From assembly GCA_019352875.1 (NCBI GenBank), contig JAAAFW010000006.1:898284-962283 (forward strand): a DNA stretch of 64,000 nucleotides, given 5' to 3'. The DNA comes from Pedobacter cryoconitis. Its GTDB lineage: Bacteria > Bacteroidota > Bacteroidia > Sphingobacteriales > Sphingobacteriaceae. A program made the translations under genes and the position numbers. Positions 9,220 through 18,379 of the stretch are shown here, one piece after another. The number at the start of each line of letters is the position of its first letter. The stretch's first letter is position 1. The notes under the pieces were generated by a model. It did not search any database and was not told where the DNA came from. It saw nothing but the letters and a program-made list of their open reading frames with translations.

Positions 9220-10261
9220 ATCAAGAGCTGTTGTCTTATCATCGCTCTCTTTACTGCTGATCGTTGTATTGATTGTTTCGTGTTGTGTGGGAGCAGTCAG
9301 TATTTCGGCAGCTGAGTTTTTTTCTTTAGTGGGATATAAGACAGGCCTTTCTGCAGCGCAATTGTATTCCGACCAGCAGGCTGCGGTATTGTTACATATC
9401 CGTCTGCCAAGGGTTGCTTTGGGTGCGCTGGTCGGTGCTGCACTTGGTGTTTCCGGCGCTGCAATTCAAGGCTTGTTTCGTAATCCGCTGGCAGAACCAG
9501 GTTTAATCGGGATTTCCTCGGGTGCGACTTTGTTTACAGTGCTGATGATTGTCCTGGGGGCTGGTTTTTTCAAAGTGATAAGCGGCGCGATGGGTTTTTA
9601 TGCCTTGTCTATTTCTGCATTTGCCGGGGCATGCTTTACCACGATACTAGTTTACCGTCTGGCTGTTAATAATGGTAAAACTGTAATTACAACGCTATTG
9701 TTATGTGGCATCGGGATCAATGCACTGGCGGGCGCGTTAACTGGTCTGCTAACTTATATGGCGACTGATGAGCAGCTCAGAACTATTACATTCTGGAGCT
9801 TGGGCAGTTTGGGTGGAGCATCCTGGGAAACCGTTGTTTTAATTTCCCCGTTTGTTTTTATTCCTGTATTTATACTGCCGTTCTTCTCTAAGTCTTTAAA
9901 TGCTTTAGCTTTAGGTGAGGCTCAGGCTGTGCATATGGGAATAAACGTAGTTAATCTGAAAAGAGTAATTATGCTACTGGCAACTATTGCTGTAGGTGCA
10001 TCTGTTTCTGTGGCGGGTATGATTGGTTTTATCGGACTTGTGGTGCCACATGTACTGCGAATATCTTTCACTTCAGATCATAGGCTCGTTCTTCCGGGAG
10101 CTGCTATCGCAGGTGCCGCTTTATTGACGATGGCAGATCTTGTTGCGCGGACGATTGTCATGCCAGCTGAATTGCCGATAGGAATATTAACTGCTTTAAT
10201 TGGTACCCCTGTATTTTTATATATGGTTATTTCTGAACGTAATAAAAATAAACAATTATGA
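9212..10261 (+). CDS. hmuU: Heme ABC transporter permease, FecCD family (HmuU-like)
   Basis: The 349-residue polytopic protein is a full-length FecCD/BtuC-type permease with about ten membrane spans. Diagnostic segments are LLHIRLPRVALGALVGAALGVSGAAIQGLFRNPLAEPGLIGISSGA near the N terminus and GFIGLVVPHVLRI, the coupling-helix region contacting the ATPase. It overlaps hmuT by 8 bases and the ATPase gene by 4 (ATGA), implying translational coupling. It moves heme across the inner membrane as a dimer with the ATPase. Confidence 0.92.
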   Translation: MIKSRAVVLSSLSLLLIVVLIVSCCVGAVSISAAEFFSLVGYKTGLSAAQLYSDQQAAVLLHIRLPRVALGALVGAALGVSGAAIQGLFRNPLAEPGLIGISSGATLFTVLMIVLGAGFFKVISGAMGFYALSISAFAGACFTTILVYRLAVNNGKTVITTLLLCGIGINALAGALTGLLTYMATDEQLRTITFWSLGSLGGASWETVVLISPFVFIPVFILPFFSKSLNALALGEAQAVHMGINVVNLKRVIMLLATIAVGASVSVAGMIGFIGLVVPHVLRISFTSDHRLVLPGAAIAGAALLTMADLVARTIVMPAELPIGILTALIGTPVFLYMVISERNKNKQL

Positions 10262-11040
10262 TTACCATAACCGGATTAAGTTTTAGAATTGGCAACAAAA
10301 TGCTGGTAGATAACCTGGATTTCTCTATTGCAAAAGGAGAAATGCTGGCTGTACTTGGTGCAAACGGTGCCGGAAAGAGTACATTCCTGAAAATGCTGAG
10401 TGGAGAATTAAAGCCATCTGCCGGTAACATAAGGATTCGGGGTAAGCTTTTGGAAGACTATAGTCTCCAGGAACTCGCCAGGCAAAGAGGGATTCTCGTG
10501 CAGCAACATACATTGTCCATTTCTTTTTTGGTACATGAGCTGGTGATGATGGGGCGGTATCCACATTTTGGAAATCAGCCTGGAGATAATGATAAGGTTA
10601 TTGTGCGTCAGGTTATGGAGGATACCGGTATTTTACATCTGGCTAACCGTGATTATCAGACTTTGTCTGGCGGGGAACAGCAAAGAGTCCATTTATCAAG
10701 AATTTTGGCCCAGATTTATGATTGTCCGGAGGCTTGCCTTTTTCTGGATGAGCCTACAAATGGTCTTGATTTGCTTTATCAGCAGCAGGTTATGGAATTA
10801 GCCAGGGGTCTATCAGATAAGGGTTATACTGTAATTTGTATTTTACATGATATTAATTTTGCCTCTACATTTGCAGATCAGATTCTTCTGCTTAAACAGG
10901 GGAGGATGGTTGCAATGGGCAGACCCGAAGAAGTTATCAACTTCGAAAATTTAAAAGAAACTTTTGGGGTATCAGTACGACTGGTCCCTATGGATGGTTA
11001 TAAATGTCCGCTGGTTGTACCTGCGGCTGTAAAAATTTAA
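10258..11040 (+). CDS. hmuV: Heme ABC transporter ATP-binding protein (HmuV-like)
   Basis: The 260-residue ATPase has all ABC motifs in order: Walker A GANGAGKST near residue 34, a Q-loop in VQQHTLSISFLV, signature LSGGEQQRV, Walker B ACLFLDEPT and the switch His in LHDINFA. It starts inside the permease stop (ATGA), giving the usual coupled permease-ATPase pair. Length and organisation are normal for the FecE/HmuV group. The heme assignment rests on the operon. Confidence 0.93.
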   Translation: MITITGLSFRIGNKMLVDNLDFSIAKGEMLAVLGANGAGKSTFLKMLSGELKPSAGNIRIRGKLLEDYSLQELARQRGILVQQHTLSISFLVHELVMMGRYPHFGNQPGDNDKVIVRQVMEDTGILHLANRDYQTLSGGEQQRVHLSRILAQIYDCPEACLFLDEPTNGLDLLYQQQVMELARGLSDKGYTVICILHDINFASTFADQILLLKQGRMVAMGRPEEVINFENLKETFGVSVRLVPMDGYKCPLVVPAAVKI

Positions 11041-11050
11041 AAGAACGACT

Positions 11051-12079
11051 ATGAATCAAATGACGACATTAAAAAGCCAGTGGGAGGCTTTAAAAAAGGA
11101 AGATGAAAAATTGAGAATTCGCGATGCAGCCAAAAAATTAGAGGTGACTGAGGCCGAATTAATTGCCACAACAGTCGGCGATTCTGCTATCCGTCTAAAA
11201 CCGGATTTTAAAGATATTCTTGTCGATGTTGAATCGCTGGGCAAAGTTATGGCGTTAACCCGTAATGATTATTGTGTGCATGAACGTAAAGGGATATATC
11301 ATGGTGCAAGTTTTTCGGGACCGATGGGTTTACTCGTGAATCCGGATATTGATCTGAGAATATTCTTATCTCAATGGGCTTCTGCTTTTGCAGTTTCAGA
11401 AAATGGCCGTAAAAGCCTTCAGTTTTTTGGTAAAGACGGAGATGCTGTTCATAAAATTTATGTGACCGCTGACAGTGATGAAGAAGCTTATGAAAGACTG
11501 GTTGCAAAATTCAGAGCAGAGGACGAACAGGAGTTGGTTATTCAGCCGAAAAAAGCTGCAGCAGATGAGAAATCTGATGATGAGATTGATCAAAAAGGTT
11601 TTGCTGAAAAATGGCTTGCTTTAAAGGATACACATGAGTTCCATGGTTTGCTTCGTGAGTTTGGTGTATCCAGAACACAAGGTCTAAGACTAGCCCCGGC
11701 TGGTCACGCATCGCGAATCACGGCAGAGTCAATCGGTAAGATTTTAGAGCAGGCTTCTGCTACAGACCTGGAAATTATGGTTTTCACTGGTAGTAAGGGC
11801 TGTATCCAGATCCATACCGGACCAGTTAAAAAAATAGTAAGAACCGGACCATGGTTAAACGTTCTTGATCCTGATTTTAATATGCACCTGAGAGAAGATG
11901 CTATTGATACAGTTTGGTTAGTTAGAAAACCTACAGAAGATGGAGTTGTAACCAGTATTGAAGTCTTTGATCAGAGCGGAGAAATCATAGTTCAATTCTT
12001 TGGTAAACGTAAACCAGGAATTCCTGAGAATGAAAAATGGCGTCTGTTAAGCACTGAGAATGCGGTCTTAACTGCTTAA
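11051..12079 (+). CDS. hmuS: HmuS/HemS-family cytoplasmic heme-handling protein
   Basis: The 342-residue protein has the two-repeat layout of the HemS/ChuS/HmuS family. The first half has VMALTRNDYCVHERKGIY and SLQFFGKDGDAVHKIYVT; the second has EIMVFTGSKGCIQIHTGPV, NVLDPDFNMHLRED and IIVQFFGKRKPG. The N-terminal segment (LRIRDAAKKLEVTEAELIATTVG) is the family's conserved entry helix. It lies ten bases behind hmuV and ends the operon. Family members store, transfer or oxidatively open heme in the cytoplasm; which of these occurs here is not decided by sequence. No signal peptide is present. Confidence 0.9.
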   Translation: MNQMTTLKSQWEALKKEDEKLRIRDAAKKLEVTEAELIATTVGDSAIRLKPDFKDILVDVESLGKVMALTRNDYCVHERKGIYHGASFSGPMGLLVNPDIDLRIFLSQWASAFAVSENGRKSLQFFGKDGDAVHKIYVTADSDEEAYERLVAKFRAEDEQELVIQPKKAAADEKSDDEIDQKGFAEKWLALKDTHEFHGLLREFGVSRTQGLRLAPAGHASRITAESIGKILEQASATDLEIMVFTGSKGCIQIHTGPVKKIVRTGPWLNVLDPDFNMHLREDAIDTVWLVRKPTEDGVVTSIEVFDQSGEIIVQFFGKRKPGIPENEKWRLLSTENAVLTA

Positions 12080-12102
12080 AATTAACTTAGCTATTATTTA
12101 TT

Positions 12103-12133
12103 AAAAGCTGTGCCACCTGGCGCAGCTTTTTTT
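12103..12133 (+). terminator. Terminator of the heme operon
   Basis: An 11-bp stem AAAGCTGTGCC / GGCGCAGCTTT (one G-T pair, 4-nt loop) runs into T7. Confidence 0.88.
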
Positions 12134-12221
12134 ATATGTATGGGAATAAATCCAGTTGTTATCCTGTCTTTTTTTATAAATTTATGCGAATCTTGAGCTT
12201 ATGCTTAATAAAGGATAATTT

Positions 12222-12914
12222 ATGGAGAAGCAGATGAATTGGTCTGAACAAGAAAAAAAGAATGCGGCACTAGAGGCAGTAAAACAAATAAAAGATAATC
12301 AGATTATCGGTCTTGGTACAGGTTCTACTGCTTTCTATGCTATTCAGGCGGTTGGAGAACTGGTAAAGTCGGGGATGCATTTACAGGCTGTTGCTACTTC
12401 CGTACATACAGAGGAACTTGCCGCCGAACTGGGGATAAAACTTTTAAAACCGGAAGAGGTCAAAGAAATTGATATTACCATCGATGGCGCCGATGAATTT
12501 GATTCTGCACTTAATTTAATCAAAGGCGGAGGCGGTGCTTTATTCAGAGAGAAAATTGTAGCTTCCTTAAGTAAAAAGGAGATTATTATTGCTGACTCCT
12601 CTAAACTAGTAAATAAGTTGGGAAAGTTTAAAATACCTGTCGAAGTGGTTCCTTTTGGTTTTTCTTATGTTAAACAGCAATTGGAAAAATCTGGTGCAAC
12701 CTGTTATTTAAGAAAACGTGACGATAAGGTGTTTTTGACTGATAATCATAATTATATCATTGATGCAGATTTTGGACTACTTGACAATCCGGCTCCGCTT
12801 GCGGAGACATTAAATCAGATTGAAGGAGTGGTTGCACATGGTTTATTCATTCATTTAGCCACCCAGGTAATTATGGGTAAAGGCGATCAGGTTGTTGTAT
12901 ATGCTGGAAATTAA
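12222..12914 (+). CDS. rpiA: Ribose-5-phosphate isomerase A
   Basis: This 230-residue enzyme interconverts ribose 5-phosphate and ribulose 5-phosphate in the pentose phosphate pathway. The family motifs are intact: GLGTGSTAFYA (phosphate loop), DITIDGADEFD with the catalytic Asp pair, KGGGGALFREKIVA with the catalytic Glu/Lys region, and IIADSSKLV. Length is normal. AAGGA lies about seven bases before the ATG. The next gene overlaps its 3' end, so the two are probably cotranscribed. Confidence 0.96.
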   Translation: MEKQMNWSEQEKKNAALEAVKQIKDNQIIGLGTGSTAFYAIQAVGELVKSGMHLQAVATSVHTEELAAELGIKLLKPEEVKEIDITIDGADEFDSALNLIKGGGGALFREKIVASLSKKEIIIADSSKLVNKLGKFKIPVEVVPFGFSYVKQQLEKSGATCYLRKRDDKVFLTDNHNYIIDADFGLLDNPAPLAETLNQIEGVVAHGLFIHLATQVIMGKGDQVVVYAGN

Positions 12915-13461
12915 TTTTAGCCCATTTCCTGTTCTTCAATCGGAAAGACTCACATTAAGAGAAATTACTTCTGCTGATGTAGATGCTGTTTTTGCACTTC
13001 GTTCTGATGCAGATACGATGCGTTATATTCCAAGACCACTGGCTAAAAATGCTGAAGACGCACTAAAACTAATCGGAGCTTTTGATGAGATGCTCGTTAA
13101 AAAAGAGTGTATCAACTGGGCAATCACTCTTAGTGACAATGAAAGCTTATTAGTTGGAATGATTTGTCTGATCAGAATTCAGCCTGAAAATTTCCGGACT
13201 GAAGTTGGTTATATTCTCCATCCCGATTTCAGGGGTAAGGGGATTATGCTTGAGGCTGTAAACCGGATTGTGGAATATGCATTTGAAGATCTTAAATTTC
13301 ACACATTGGAAGCCGTTATTGATCCACGTAATATTGCGTCGCAAAAAGTCCTGGATGCTGCAGGTTTTATCAGGGAGGGCTTATTCAAAGATAAGTTTTA
13401 TTATAACGGCCAATTTCTCGATTCTGCAGTATATTCTCTGCTGAACCCAGCTGGATTTTGA
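12901..13461 (+). CDS. GNAT family N-acetyltransferase (RimJ/RimL-like)
   Basis: The 186-residue protein fits the GNAT_3 subgroup: SERLTLREITSADVDAVFALRSD at the start, EVGYILHPDFRGKGIMLEAV forming the acetyl-CoA loop (RGKG), then NIASQKVLDAAGFIREG. The family acetylates amino groups on proteins, often ribosomal, or on small molecules. The ATG at 12901 is preferred to the TTG at 12892; either overlaps rpiA (by 14 or 23 bases), implying coupling. The shine-dalgarno is weak. Substrate is not predictable. Confidence 0.85.
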   Translation: MLEINFSPFPVLQSERLTLREITSADVDAVFALRSDADTMRYIPRPLAKNAEDALKLIGAFDEMLVKKECINWAITLSDNESLLVGMICLIRIQPENFRTEVGYILHPDFRGKGIMLEAVNRIVEYAFEDLKFHTLEAVIDPRNIASQKVLDAAGFIREGLFKDKFYYNGQFLDSAVYSLLNPAGF

Positions 13462-13494
13462 CCTTGCAATGTATTACCTTTTTTTTAAAACAGG

Positions 13495-13502
13495 TATATT
13501 TG
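13495..13502 (+). promoter_or_regulatory. -7 element (TATATTTG) before the lysR gene
   Basis: A perfect TAnnTTTG lies 18 bases before the LysR-type ATG. No TTTG is found at the expected distance upstream, so only the -7 part is supported. Confidence 0.4.
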
Positions 13503-13519
13503 TATTATAATAATGAGGT

Positions 13520-14443
13520 ATGGTAAATCTGGAGTGGTACAGGACTTTCAAAGCAATTTATGAGACAGGGACGCTTACGGGAGCTGCGGAAACTTTGTTT
13601 ATTTCCCAGCCAGGGGTAAGTCTGCACCTGAGTTCTTTAGAGAATTATACGGGCTATAAGCTTTTTGACCGGACGTCCCGTAAGATGGTTCCTACCGAAA
13701 AAGGTAAAGTACTTTATAATTATGTGCTGGATGCAATTTTGAAGCTGGAGACAGCCGAACAGCATTTTCACCGTAACAGTACAAAAGAAAAACCGACCCT
13801 CAGTCTGGGGATGTGTTTTGAGACGTTTCAGCTAATATTGGAACCACATTTATCTAAACTACCCTTTAATGTAATTGTTAAGTTCGGAGATTATCAGCAA
13901 ATGATCAATGAACTGGATAACGGGATTTTAGATCTGATTATCACTCCGCACAAAGATTTATCTAAAAACCTCGCTTATCATGGTTTTGGTACGGAGCGTA
14001 TTGTACTGATCGCAGGTGCTGCAACAGATACGACTGATTTTGAACGGCTCATGCAGCAGGACGACAGGTCTGGTATGGAAGATTGGTTAAAGCAGCAACT
14101 TTGGTTTGGGACTGCGGGTGATATGGAACATTTGCTGAAGTTCTGGTTTAAGAACTTCAATTCAAGGATTGACTTTAAACCTAATTTTATTGTTCCAAAT
14201 ATGAGGTCAATAATCAGATGTCTGAGTGATGAAAAGGGGCTGGCTGTTATTCCTGATTTTCTTAGCAGGGAGGAAGTAAATTCAGGTAAAGTAAAAATAC
14301 TTTGGGAAGGTTTTCTTCCTATGGAAAACACATTACATTTTGCCTCGAGGAAAAAAACTATTTACTCGGATGAAATTGAAATGATTAAAAAGGTTTTTGT
14401 TCAGGACATTTCTCCAGTCAGTCCGCTACCCATTTCTTCCTGA
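13520..14443 (+). CDS. LysR family transcriptional regulator
   Basis: The 307-residue protein has an N-terminal winged HTH (residues 1-60: LEWYRTFKAIYETGTLTGAAETLFISQPGVSLHLSSLE, then KLFDRTSRKMVPTEKG) and a C-terminal periplasmic-binding-like effector domain (LSLGMCFETFQL, MRSIIRCLSDEKGLAVIPDFLSREEV). GAGG precedes the ATG by a few bases. No divergent target gene is adjacent: neighbours on both sides run the same way, so the regulon is not evident. The effector is unknown. Confidence 0.9.
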   Translation: MVNLEWYRTFKAIYETGTLTGAAETLFISQPGVSLHLSSLENYTGYKLFDRTSRKMVPTEKGKVLYNYVLDAILKLETAEQHFHRNSTKEKPTLSLGMCFETFQLILEPHLSKLPFNVIVKFGDYQQMINELDNGILDLIITPHKDLSKNLAYHGFGTERIVLIAGAATDTTDFERLMQQDDRSGMEDWLKQQLWFGTAGDMEHLLKFWFKNFNSRIDFKPNFIVPNMRSIIRCLSDEKGLAVIPDFLSREEVNSGKVKILWEGFLPMENTLHFASRKKTIYSDEIEMIKKVFVQDISPVSPLPISS

Positions 14444-14502
14444 TTTCTCAGCGGCTCTTTCAGTTGATTTAATTTTCTTTACCTGAATACAGCTTAAAAA
14501 AT

Positions 14503-14510
14503 TACCTTTG
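14503..14510 (+). promoter_or_regulatory. -7 element (TACCTTTG) before thrS
   Basis: This matches TAnnTTTG. It would start the thrS-infC-rpmI-rplT transcript near 14517 with a leader of about 68 bases. No clear -33 TTTG is seen. No T-box or other leader structure was recognised. Confidence 0.4.
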
Positions 14511-14584
14511 TAATGCTGAAATCACCTTGTAAGTGATGGCAAAACATATAATTATTTTTATCATATTTAAAATCATAGTTGTAG

Positions 14585-16510
14585 ATGATTAACATTACAC
14601 TTCCTGATGGCTCTGTCCGTCCTTTTGAAAAGGGGACTTCTGCTCATCAAATTGCACTTTCTATTTCTGAAGGACTTGCCCGCAATGTATTGGCTGCTGA
14701 AGTCAATGGCGTAGTCTGGGATTCTGTCCGGCCTATTGAGTCGGATGCTACGGTTAAATTGTTGACCTGGAACGATACTGCCGGGAAAGCGACCTTCTGG
14801 CACTCTTCTGCACACATAATGGCTGAGGCTTTAGAAGCTTTATACCCAGGCACCAAATTCGGTATCGGTCCGGCGATTGAAACCGGCTTCTATTATGACG
14901 TTGATTTCGGAGATCACGAATTTTCTTCTGATGACTTCAAAACTATTGAAGCAAAGTTCATGGAACTGGCAAAGCAGAAAGAAGTTTTTACCAGAGAAAA
15001 TGTCTCAAAGGCTGATGCTATTGCTTATTTCACAGCAAAAGGTGATGAGTATAAACTGGACCTTATTGATGGTTTACAGGATGGTCAGATCACTTTTTAT
15101 AAACAAGGTGAGTTTACTGATTTATGCCGCGGACCACATATTCCGAATACCGGTTTTATCAAGGCTGTGAAGCTGATGAACGTTGCTGGCGCTTATTGGA
15201 GAGGGGATGAGACGAAAAAACAACTGACCAGGATTTATGGAGTTACTTTTCCGAAAGCCAGCGAGCTGACCGAATATCTTCATATGATTGAGGAAGCAAA
15301 AAAGCGTGACCACCGTAAGTTAGGTAAGGAACTTGAACTTTTTGCATTTTCAGAAAAAGTAGGCATGGGTTTACCTTTATGGTTACCTAAAGGAACTGCG
15401 CTGAGAGAAAGATTGGTTAATTTCCTGACTAAAGCGCAGGCTAAATCTGGTTATGAGCAAGTAATTACACCGCATATTGGACATAAAAATCTTTATGTGA
15501 CATCAGGTCACTGGGATAAATATGGTAAGGATGCTTTTCAATCGATAAAAACTCCGCAGGAAGGTGAGGAATTTTTGTTGAAGCCAATGAACTGCCCGCA
15601 CCACTGCGAAATTTACAAAGTTAAACCACGTTCTTATAAGGATCTTCCTCTACGGTTTGCTGAATTCGGTACAGTTTATCGTTATGAGCAAAGTGGGGAG
15701 CTGCATGGTTTAACCAGGGTCAGAGGATTTACTCAGGATGATGCTCACTTGTTCTGTCGTCCTGATCAGGTTAAAGAGGAGTTTAAAAAAGTAATTGATC
15801 TTGTGCTTTATGTTTTTAAATCTTTAGGTTTTAACGACTACACTGCTCAGATATCACTGCGTGATCCAGACAATAAAGCAAAGTACATCGGTTCTGATGA
15901 GAATTGGAAAATGGCTGAAGACGCTATTATTGAAGCTGCTGCTGAAAAGGAGCTGCCTACAGTTGTAGAGCTTGGAGAAGCTGCCTTTTACGGACCTAAA
16001 CTGGACTTCATGGTGAAAGATGCTCTGGGAAGAAAATGGCAGCTTGGAACAATCCAGGTTGACTATAACCTACCTGAAAGATTCGAACTGGAATATACCG
16101 GTAGCGATAATCTAAAACACAGACCGGTCATGATCCACCGTGCTCCATTTGGTTCACTGGAACGCTTTGTGGCTGTGTTGATTGAACATTGTGCAGGAAA
16201 TTTCCCATTATGGCTTTCTCCGGAACAATTTATCATACTTCCTATCTCAGAAAAATATGAAGATTATGCTAAAAAAGTTTCAGATGAACTAAATAATTCC
16301 GATATTCGCGGTTTGATTGACTTTCGCGATGAAAAAATCGGAAGAAAAATCAGGGATGCTGAGGTGAAGAAAACGCCTTATATGTTGATTATCGGTGAGA
16401 AGGAAATGACTGAGGGTAAGGTTTCGGTAAGAAAGCATGGTGAGGGTGATCTCGGAGAGATGACTATCCAGGATTTCAGTGAATTATTAATTAAAGAAAT
16501 AACAGTTTAA
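14585..16510 (+). CDS. thrS: Threonine--tRNA ligase
   Basis: The 641-residue class II synthetase charges tRNA-Thr. Order: TGS domain (1-60), editing domain with HxxxH at His73/His77 (HSSAH), the SAD region with [10 protein letters not shown], the catalytic core with motif 2 ([24 protein letters not shown]) and zinc-binding Cys337 in NCPHHC, motif 3 ([13 protein letters not shown]), and the C-terminal anticodon-binding domain ([15 protein letters not shown]). All key residues are present and the length is normal. It leads the conserved thrS-infC-rpmI-rplT set. Confidence 0.98.
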   Translation: MINITLPDGSVRPFEKGTSAHQIALSISEGLARNVLAAEVNGVVWDSVRPIESDATVKLLTWNDTAGKATFWHSSAHIMAEALEALYPGTKFGIGPAIETGFYYDVDFGDHEFSSDDFKTIEAKFMELAKQKEVFTRENVSKADAIAYFTAKGDEYKLDLIDGLQDGQITFYKQGEFTDLCRGPHIPNTGFIKAVKLMNVAGAYWRGDETKKQLTRIYGVTFPKASELTEYLHMIEEAKKRDHRKLGKELELFAFSEKVGMGLPLWLPKGTALRERLVNFLTKAQAKSGYEQVITPHIGHKNLYVTSGHWDKYGKDAFQSIKTPQEGEEFLLKPMNCPHHCEIYKVKPRSYKDLPLRFAEFGTVYRYEQSGELHGLTRVRGFTQDDAHLFCRPDQVKEEFKKVIDLVLYVFKSLGFNDYTAQISLRDPDNKAKYIGSDENWKMAEDAIIEAAAEKELPTVVELGEAAFYGPKLDFMVKDALGRKWQLGTIQVDYNLPERFELEYTGSDNLKHRPVMIHRAPFGSLERFVAVLIEHCAGNFPLWLSPEQFIILPISEKYEDYAKKVSDELNNSDIRGLIDFRDEKIGRKIRDAEVKKTPYMLIIGEKEMTEGKVSVRKHGEGDLGEMTIQDFSELLIKEITV

Positions 16511-16523
16511 ATAGTATATAAAT

Positions 16524-17093
16524 TTGGCATTAGGCAGACCAGGATTTAACAGGGGACCGCGTCCTCCTTTTAAGAAAAAAGAAGCAGAACATAATATTAA
16601 TCAGTTTATCAGAGCCCAGGAGGTTAGATTAGCTGGAGATAATGTTGAACCAGGGATCTATCCTTTGGCAAAAGCTTTAGCCCTTGCCGATGAACTGGAA
16701 CTGGATCTGGTTGAGATATCTCCTAACGCGGTACCTCCGGTTTGCAGAATCATTGATTACAGCAAGTTCGTTTACGAGCAGAAGAAAAAGCAGAAAGAGA
16801 TTAAAGCGAATGCTAAGCAGACCATTATTAAGGAGATCCGTTTCGGACCGAATACAAACGATCACGATTTTCAGTTTAAACTGAAACATGCGGTAAGTTT
16901 CCTTGAAAACGGGGAAAAGGTTAGAGCATATGTTCACTTTAAGGGTAGAGCAATTGTGTATAAGGAACAAGGTGAGATTTTGTTGCTTAAGTTTGCACAG
17001 GCTCTGGAAGATATTGGAAAAGTGGAACTTCTACCTAAATTAGAGGGTAAAAGAATGTTCCTTACGCTTGCTCCAAAAGTTGCAAAAAAATAA
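16524..17093 (+). CDS. infC: Translation initiation factor IF-3, non-AUG start
   Basis: IF-3 binds the 30S subunit and checks start-codon choice. The 189-residue protein has the N-domain ([21 protein letters not shown], [30 protein letters not shown]) and the C-domain ([41 protein letters not shown]). The only Met codon in frame is near the C terminus, and a TAG lies in frame at 16512, so translation must begin at a non-AUG codon: TTG at 16524 is the best candidate, ATA at 16518 the alternative. No strong ribosome binding site is visible. A rare start fits the known IF-3 autoregulation in other bacteria. Confidence 0.96.
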   Translation: MALGRPGFNRGPRPPFKKKEAEHNINQFIRAQEVRLAGDNVEPGIYPLAKALALADELELDLVEISPNAVPPVCRIIDYSKFVYEQKKKQKEIKANAKQTIIKEIRFGPNTNDHDFQFKLKHAVSFLENGEKVRAYVHFKGRAIVYKEQGEILLLKFAQALEDIGKVELLPKLEGKRMFLTLAPKVAKK

Positions 17094-17119
17094 ATAAATT
17101 ACATAAATAAAGACAGGTT

Positions 17120-17320
17120 ATGCCAAAAATGAAAACCAATTCCAGTGCTAAAAAGCGTTTTTCGCTTACTGGAACAGGTAAAATCGCAAGAAAGAACGCA
17201 TACAAAAGCCACATCTTAACTAAGATGTCTACTAAACGTAAGCGTAACTTAGGTCACACCTCATTGGTGTCTAATGCTGATATGGGCAACGTTAAGCGTA
17301 TGCTTGCTATCGGAAAATAA
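17120..17320 (+). CDS. rpmI: 50S ribosomal protein L35
   Basis: The 66-residue basic protein starts [21 protein letters not shown] and contains the [23 protein letters not shown] core of L35. It lies 26 bases behind infC and 73 bases before rplT in the conserved order. It is a structural component of the large subunit. Confidence 0.97.
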   Translation: MPKMKTNSSAKKRFSLTGTGKIARKNAYKSHILTKMSTKRKRNLGHTSLVSNADMGNVKRMLAIGK

Positions 17321-17393
17321 TTAATTTTAACCAGGTACCCGGTAGTAAGTTTGCTGAAATACGCAACACCGTTTATCAAAAAACAACAACACT

Positions 17394-17738
17394 ATGCCAC
17401 GTTCGGTAAACGCAGTAGCTTCGAGAAGAAGAAGGAAAAAAGTCCTAAATATGGCCAAAGGCTATTGGGGATCAAGAAGTAAAGTATTCACTGTAGCTAA
17501 AAATACGGTAGAAAAAGGTTTGCAATATGCATACCGTGACCGTAAAGTTAAGAAAAGAGAATTCCGTGGATTATGGATCCAACGTATTAACGCTGGTGCA
17601 CGTCAGCACGGTATTTCTTACTCACAACTGATTGGTAAATTAGCAAATAAAAATATCGGTTTAAACCGTAAAGTTTTAGCTGATTTAGCTATGAATCACC
17701 CAGAAGCTTTCAAAGCTGTGATTGATGCAGTTAAATAG
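17394..17738 (+). CDS. rplT: 50S ribosomal protein L20
   Basis: The 114-residue protein has the L20 pattern: [58 protein letters not shown] and [12 protein letters not shown]20 is an early assembly protein of the 50S subunit. It ends the thrS operon before a strong terminator. Confidence 0.97.
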   Translation: MPRSVNAVASRRRRKKVLNMAKGYWGSRSKVFTVAKNTVEKGLQYAYRDRKVKKREFRGLWIQRINAGARQHGISYSQLIGKLANKNIGLNRKVLADLAMNHPEAFKAVIDAVK

Positions 17739-17755
17739 TGAAATGATAATATATC

Positions 17756-17789
17756 AAAAAAGGAGAGCATTTGCTCTCCTTTTTTTTGC
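17756..17789 (+). terminator. Terminator after rplT
   Basis: The stem AAAGGAGAGCA / TGCTCTCCTTT with a very short loop is followed by a long T-run. Confidence 0.88.
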
Positions 17790-17855
17790 CTCATAATTTA
17801 GGTGTTACTGGCTTTTGTACTATATATTCCGTCCCTAATCTGAAATAAATAGTGA

Positions 17856-18269
17856 TTATGCTTTAGTAGCTGTAGAATCAGCTCGTAATCCCCGTTTTTT
17901 ACCTTTCATACCATGATGAGATCCTTTTTTCTCTTTATGGATAGTTTCAAGTTTAGATTGCTGTTCTGCAGTAAGAACTTTATTTAGCTGTTCGCGGTTT
18001 TCTTTCATGCCCTTCATCGCCAGATCTTTTTTCTGATCCCGTTCGGCTTTTGCTTTTTGATGCCATTCCTGATTTTGTTTAAACTTATTAAGTTCAATAG
18101 CGTAAACTTTTTGTTTCTGATCAGCTGTCAGGCTTAATTCTTTTTCCAGTTTTGCAGTACTTTTTTCGGCTCTTTGTTCAGGAGTCAATTGCTGTTTTTT
18201 ACCTTGTTGTGCATAAGTTGCAGTGAATCCCATCAATGCAATTGCGAATGTTAAAAAGATCTTTTTCAT
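17856..18269 (-). CDS. Periplasmic LTxxQ-motif protein (Spy/CpxP-like)
   Basis: The 137-residue protein has a signal peptide ending ATYAQ, followed by a helical, highly charged body with three LTxxQ motifs: LTPEQRAEK, LTADQKQKV and LTAEQQSKL. This spacing is that of Spy/CpxP-related periplasmic proteins, some of which are ATP-independent chaperones. The tail is Lys/Gly/His-rich (KKGSHHGMKGKKRG). It is monocistronic, convergent with rplT. Chaperone activity is inferred from family only. Confidence 0.78.
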   Translation of the reverse strand: MKKIFLTFAIALMGFTATYAQQGKKQQLTPEQRAEKSTAKLEKELSLTADQKQKVYAIELNKFKQNQEWHQKAKAERDQKKDLAMKGMKENREQLNKVLTAEQQSKLETIHKEKKGSHHGMKGKKRGLRADSTATKA

Positions 18270-18379
18270 ATGTGTGTATTTTTAATTTCCATGCGGCAAC
18301 GCTTTGTCAGCCGTTGCCTTGTTTTCATGGATAGAGTGTGAAAAAGCCAAACGGTTTAATCTGCATATGTTAAAAGATG

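Noticed and set aside
12134..12221. Riboswitch or T-box leader before rpiA (and similarly 14511-14584 before thrS)
   Set aside because: The leaders are short and no conserved riboswitch or T-box sequence was seen.
13978..14331. 117-codon frame antisense to the LysR gene
   Set aside because: The LysR frame is a clear family match over the whole length; the antisense frame has no support.
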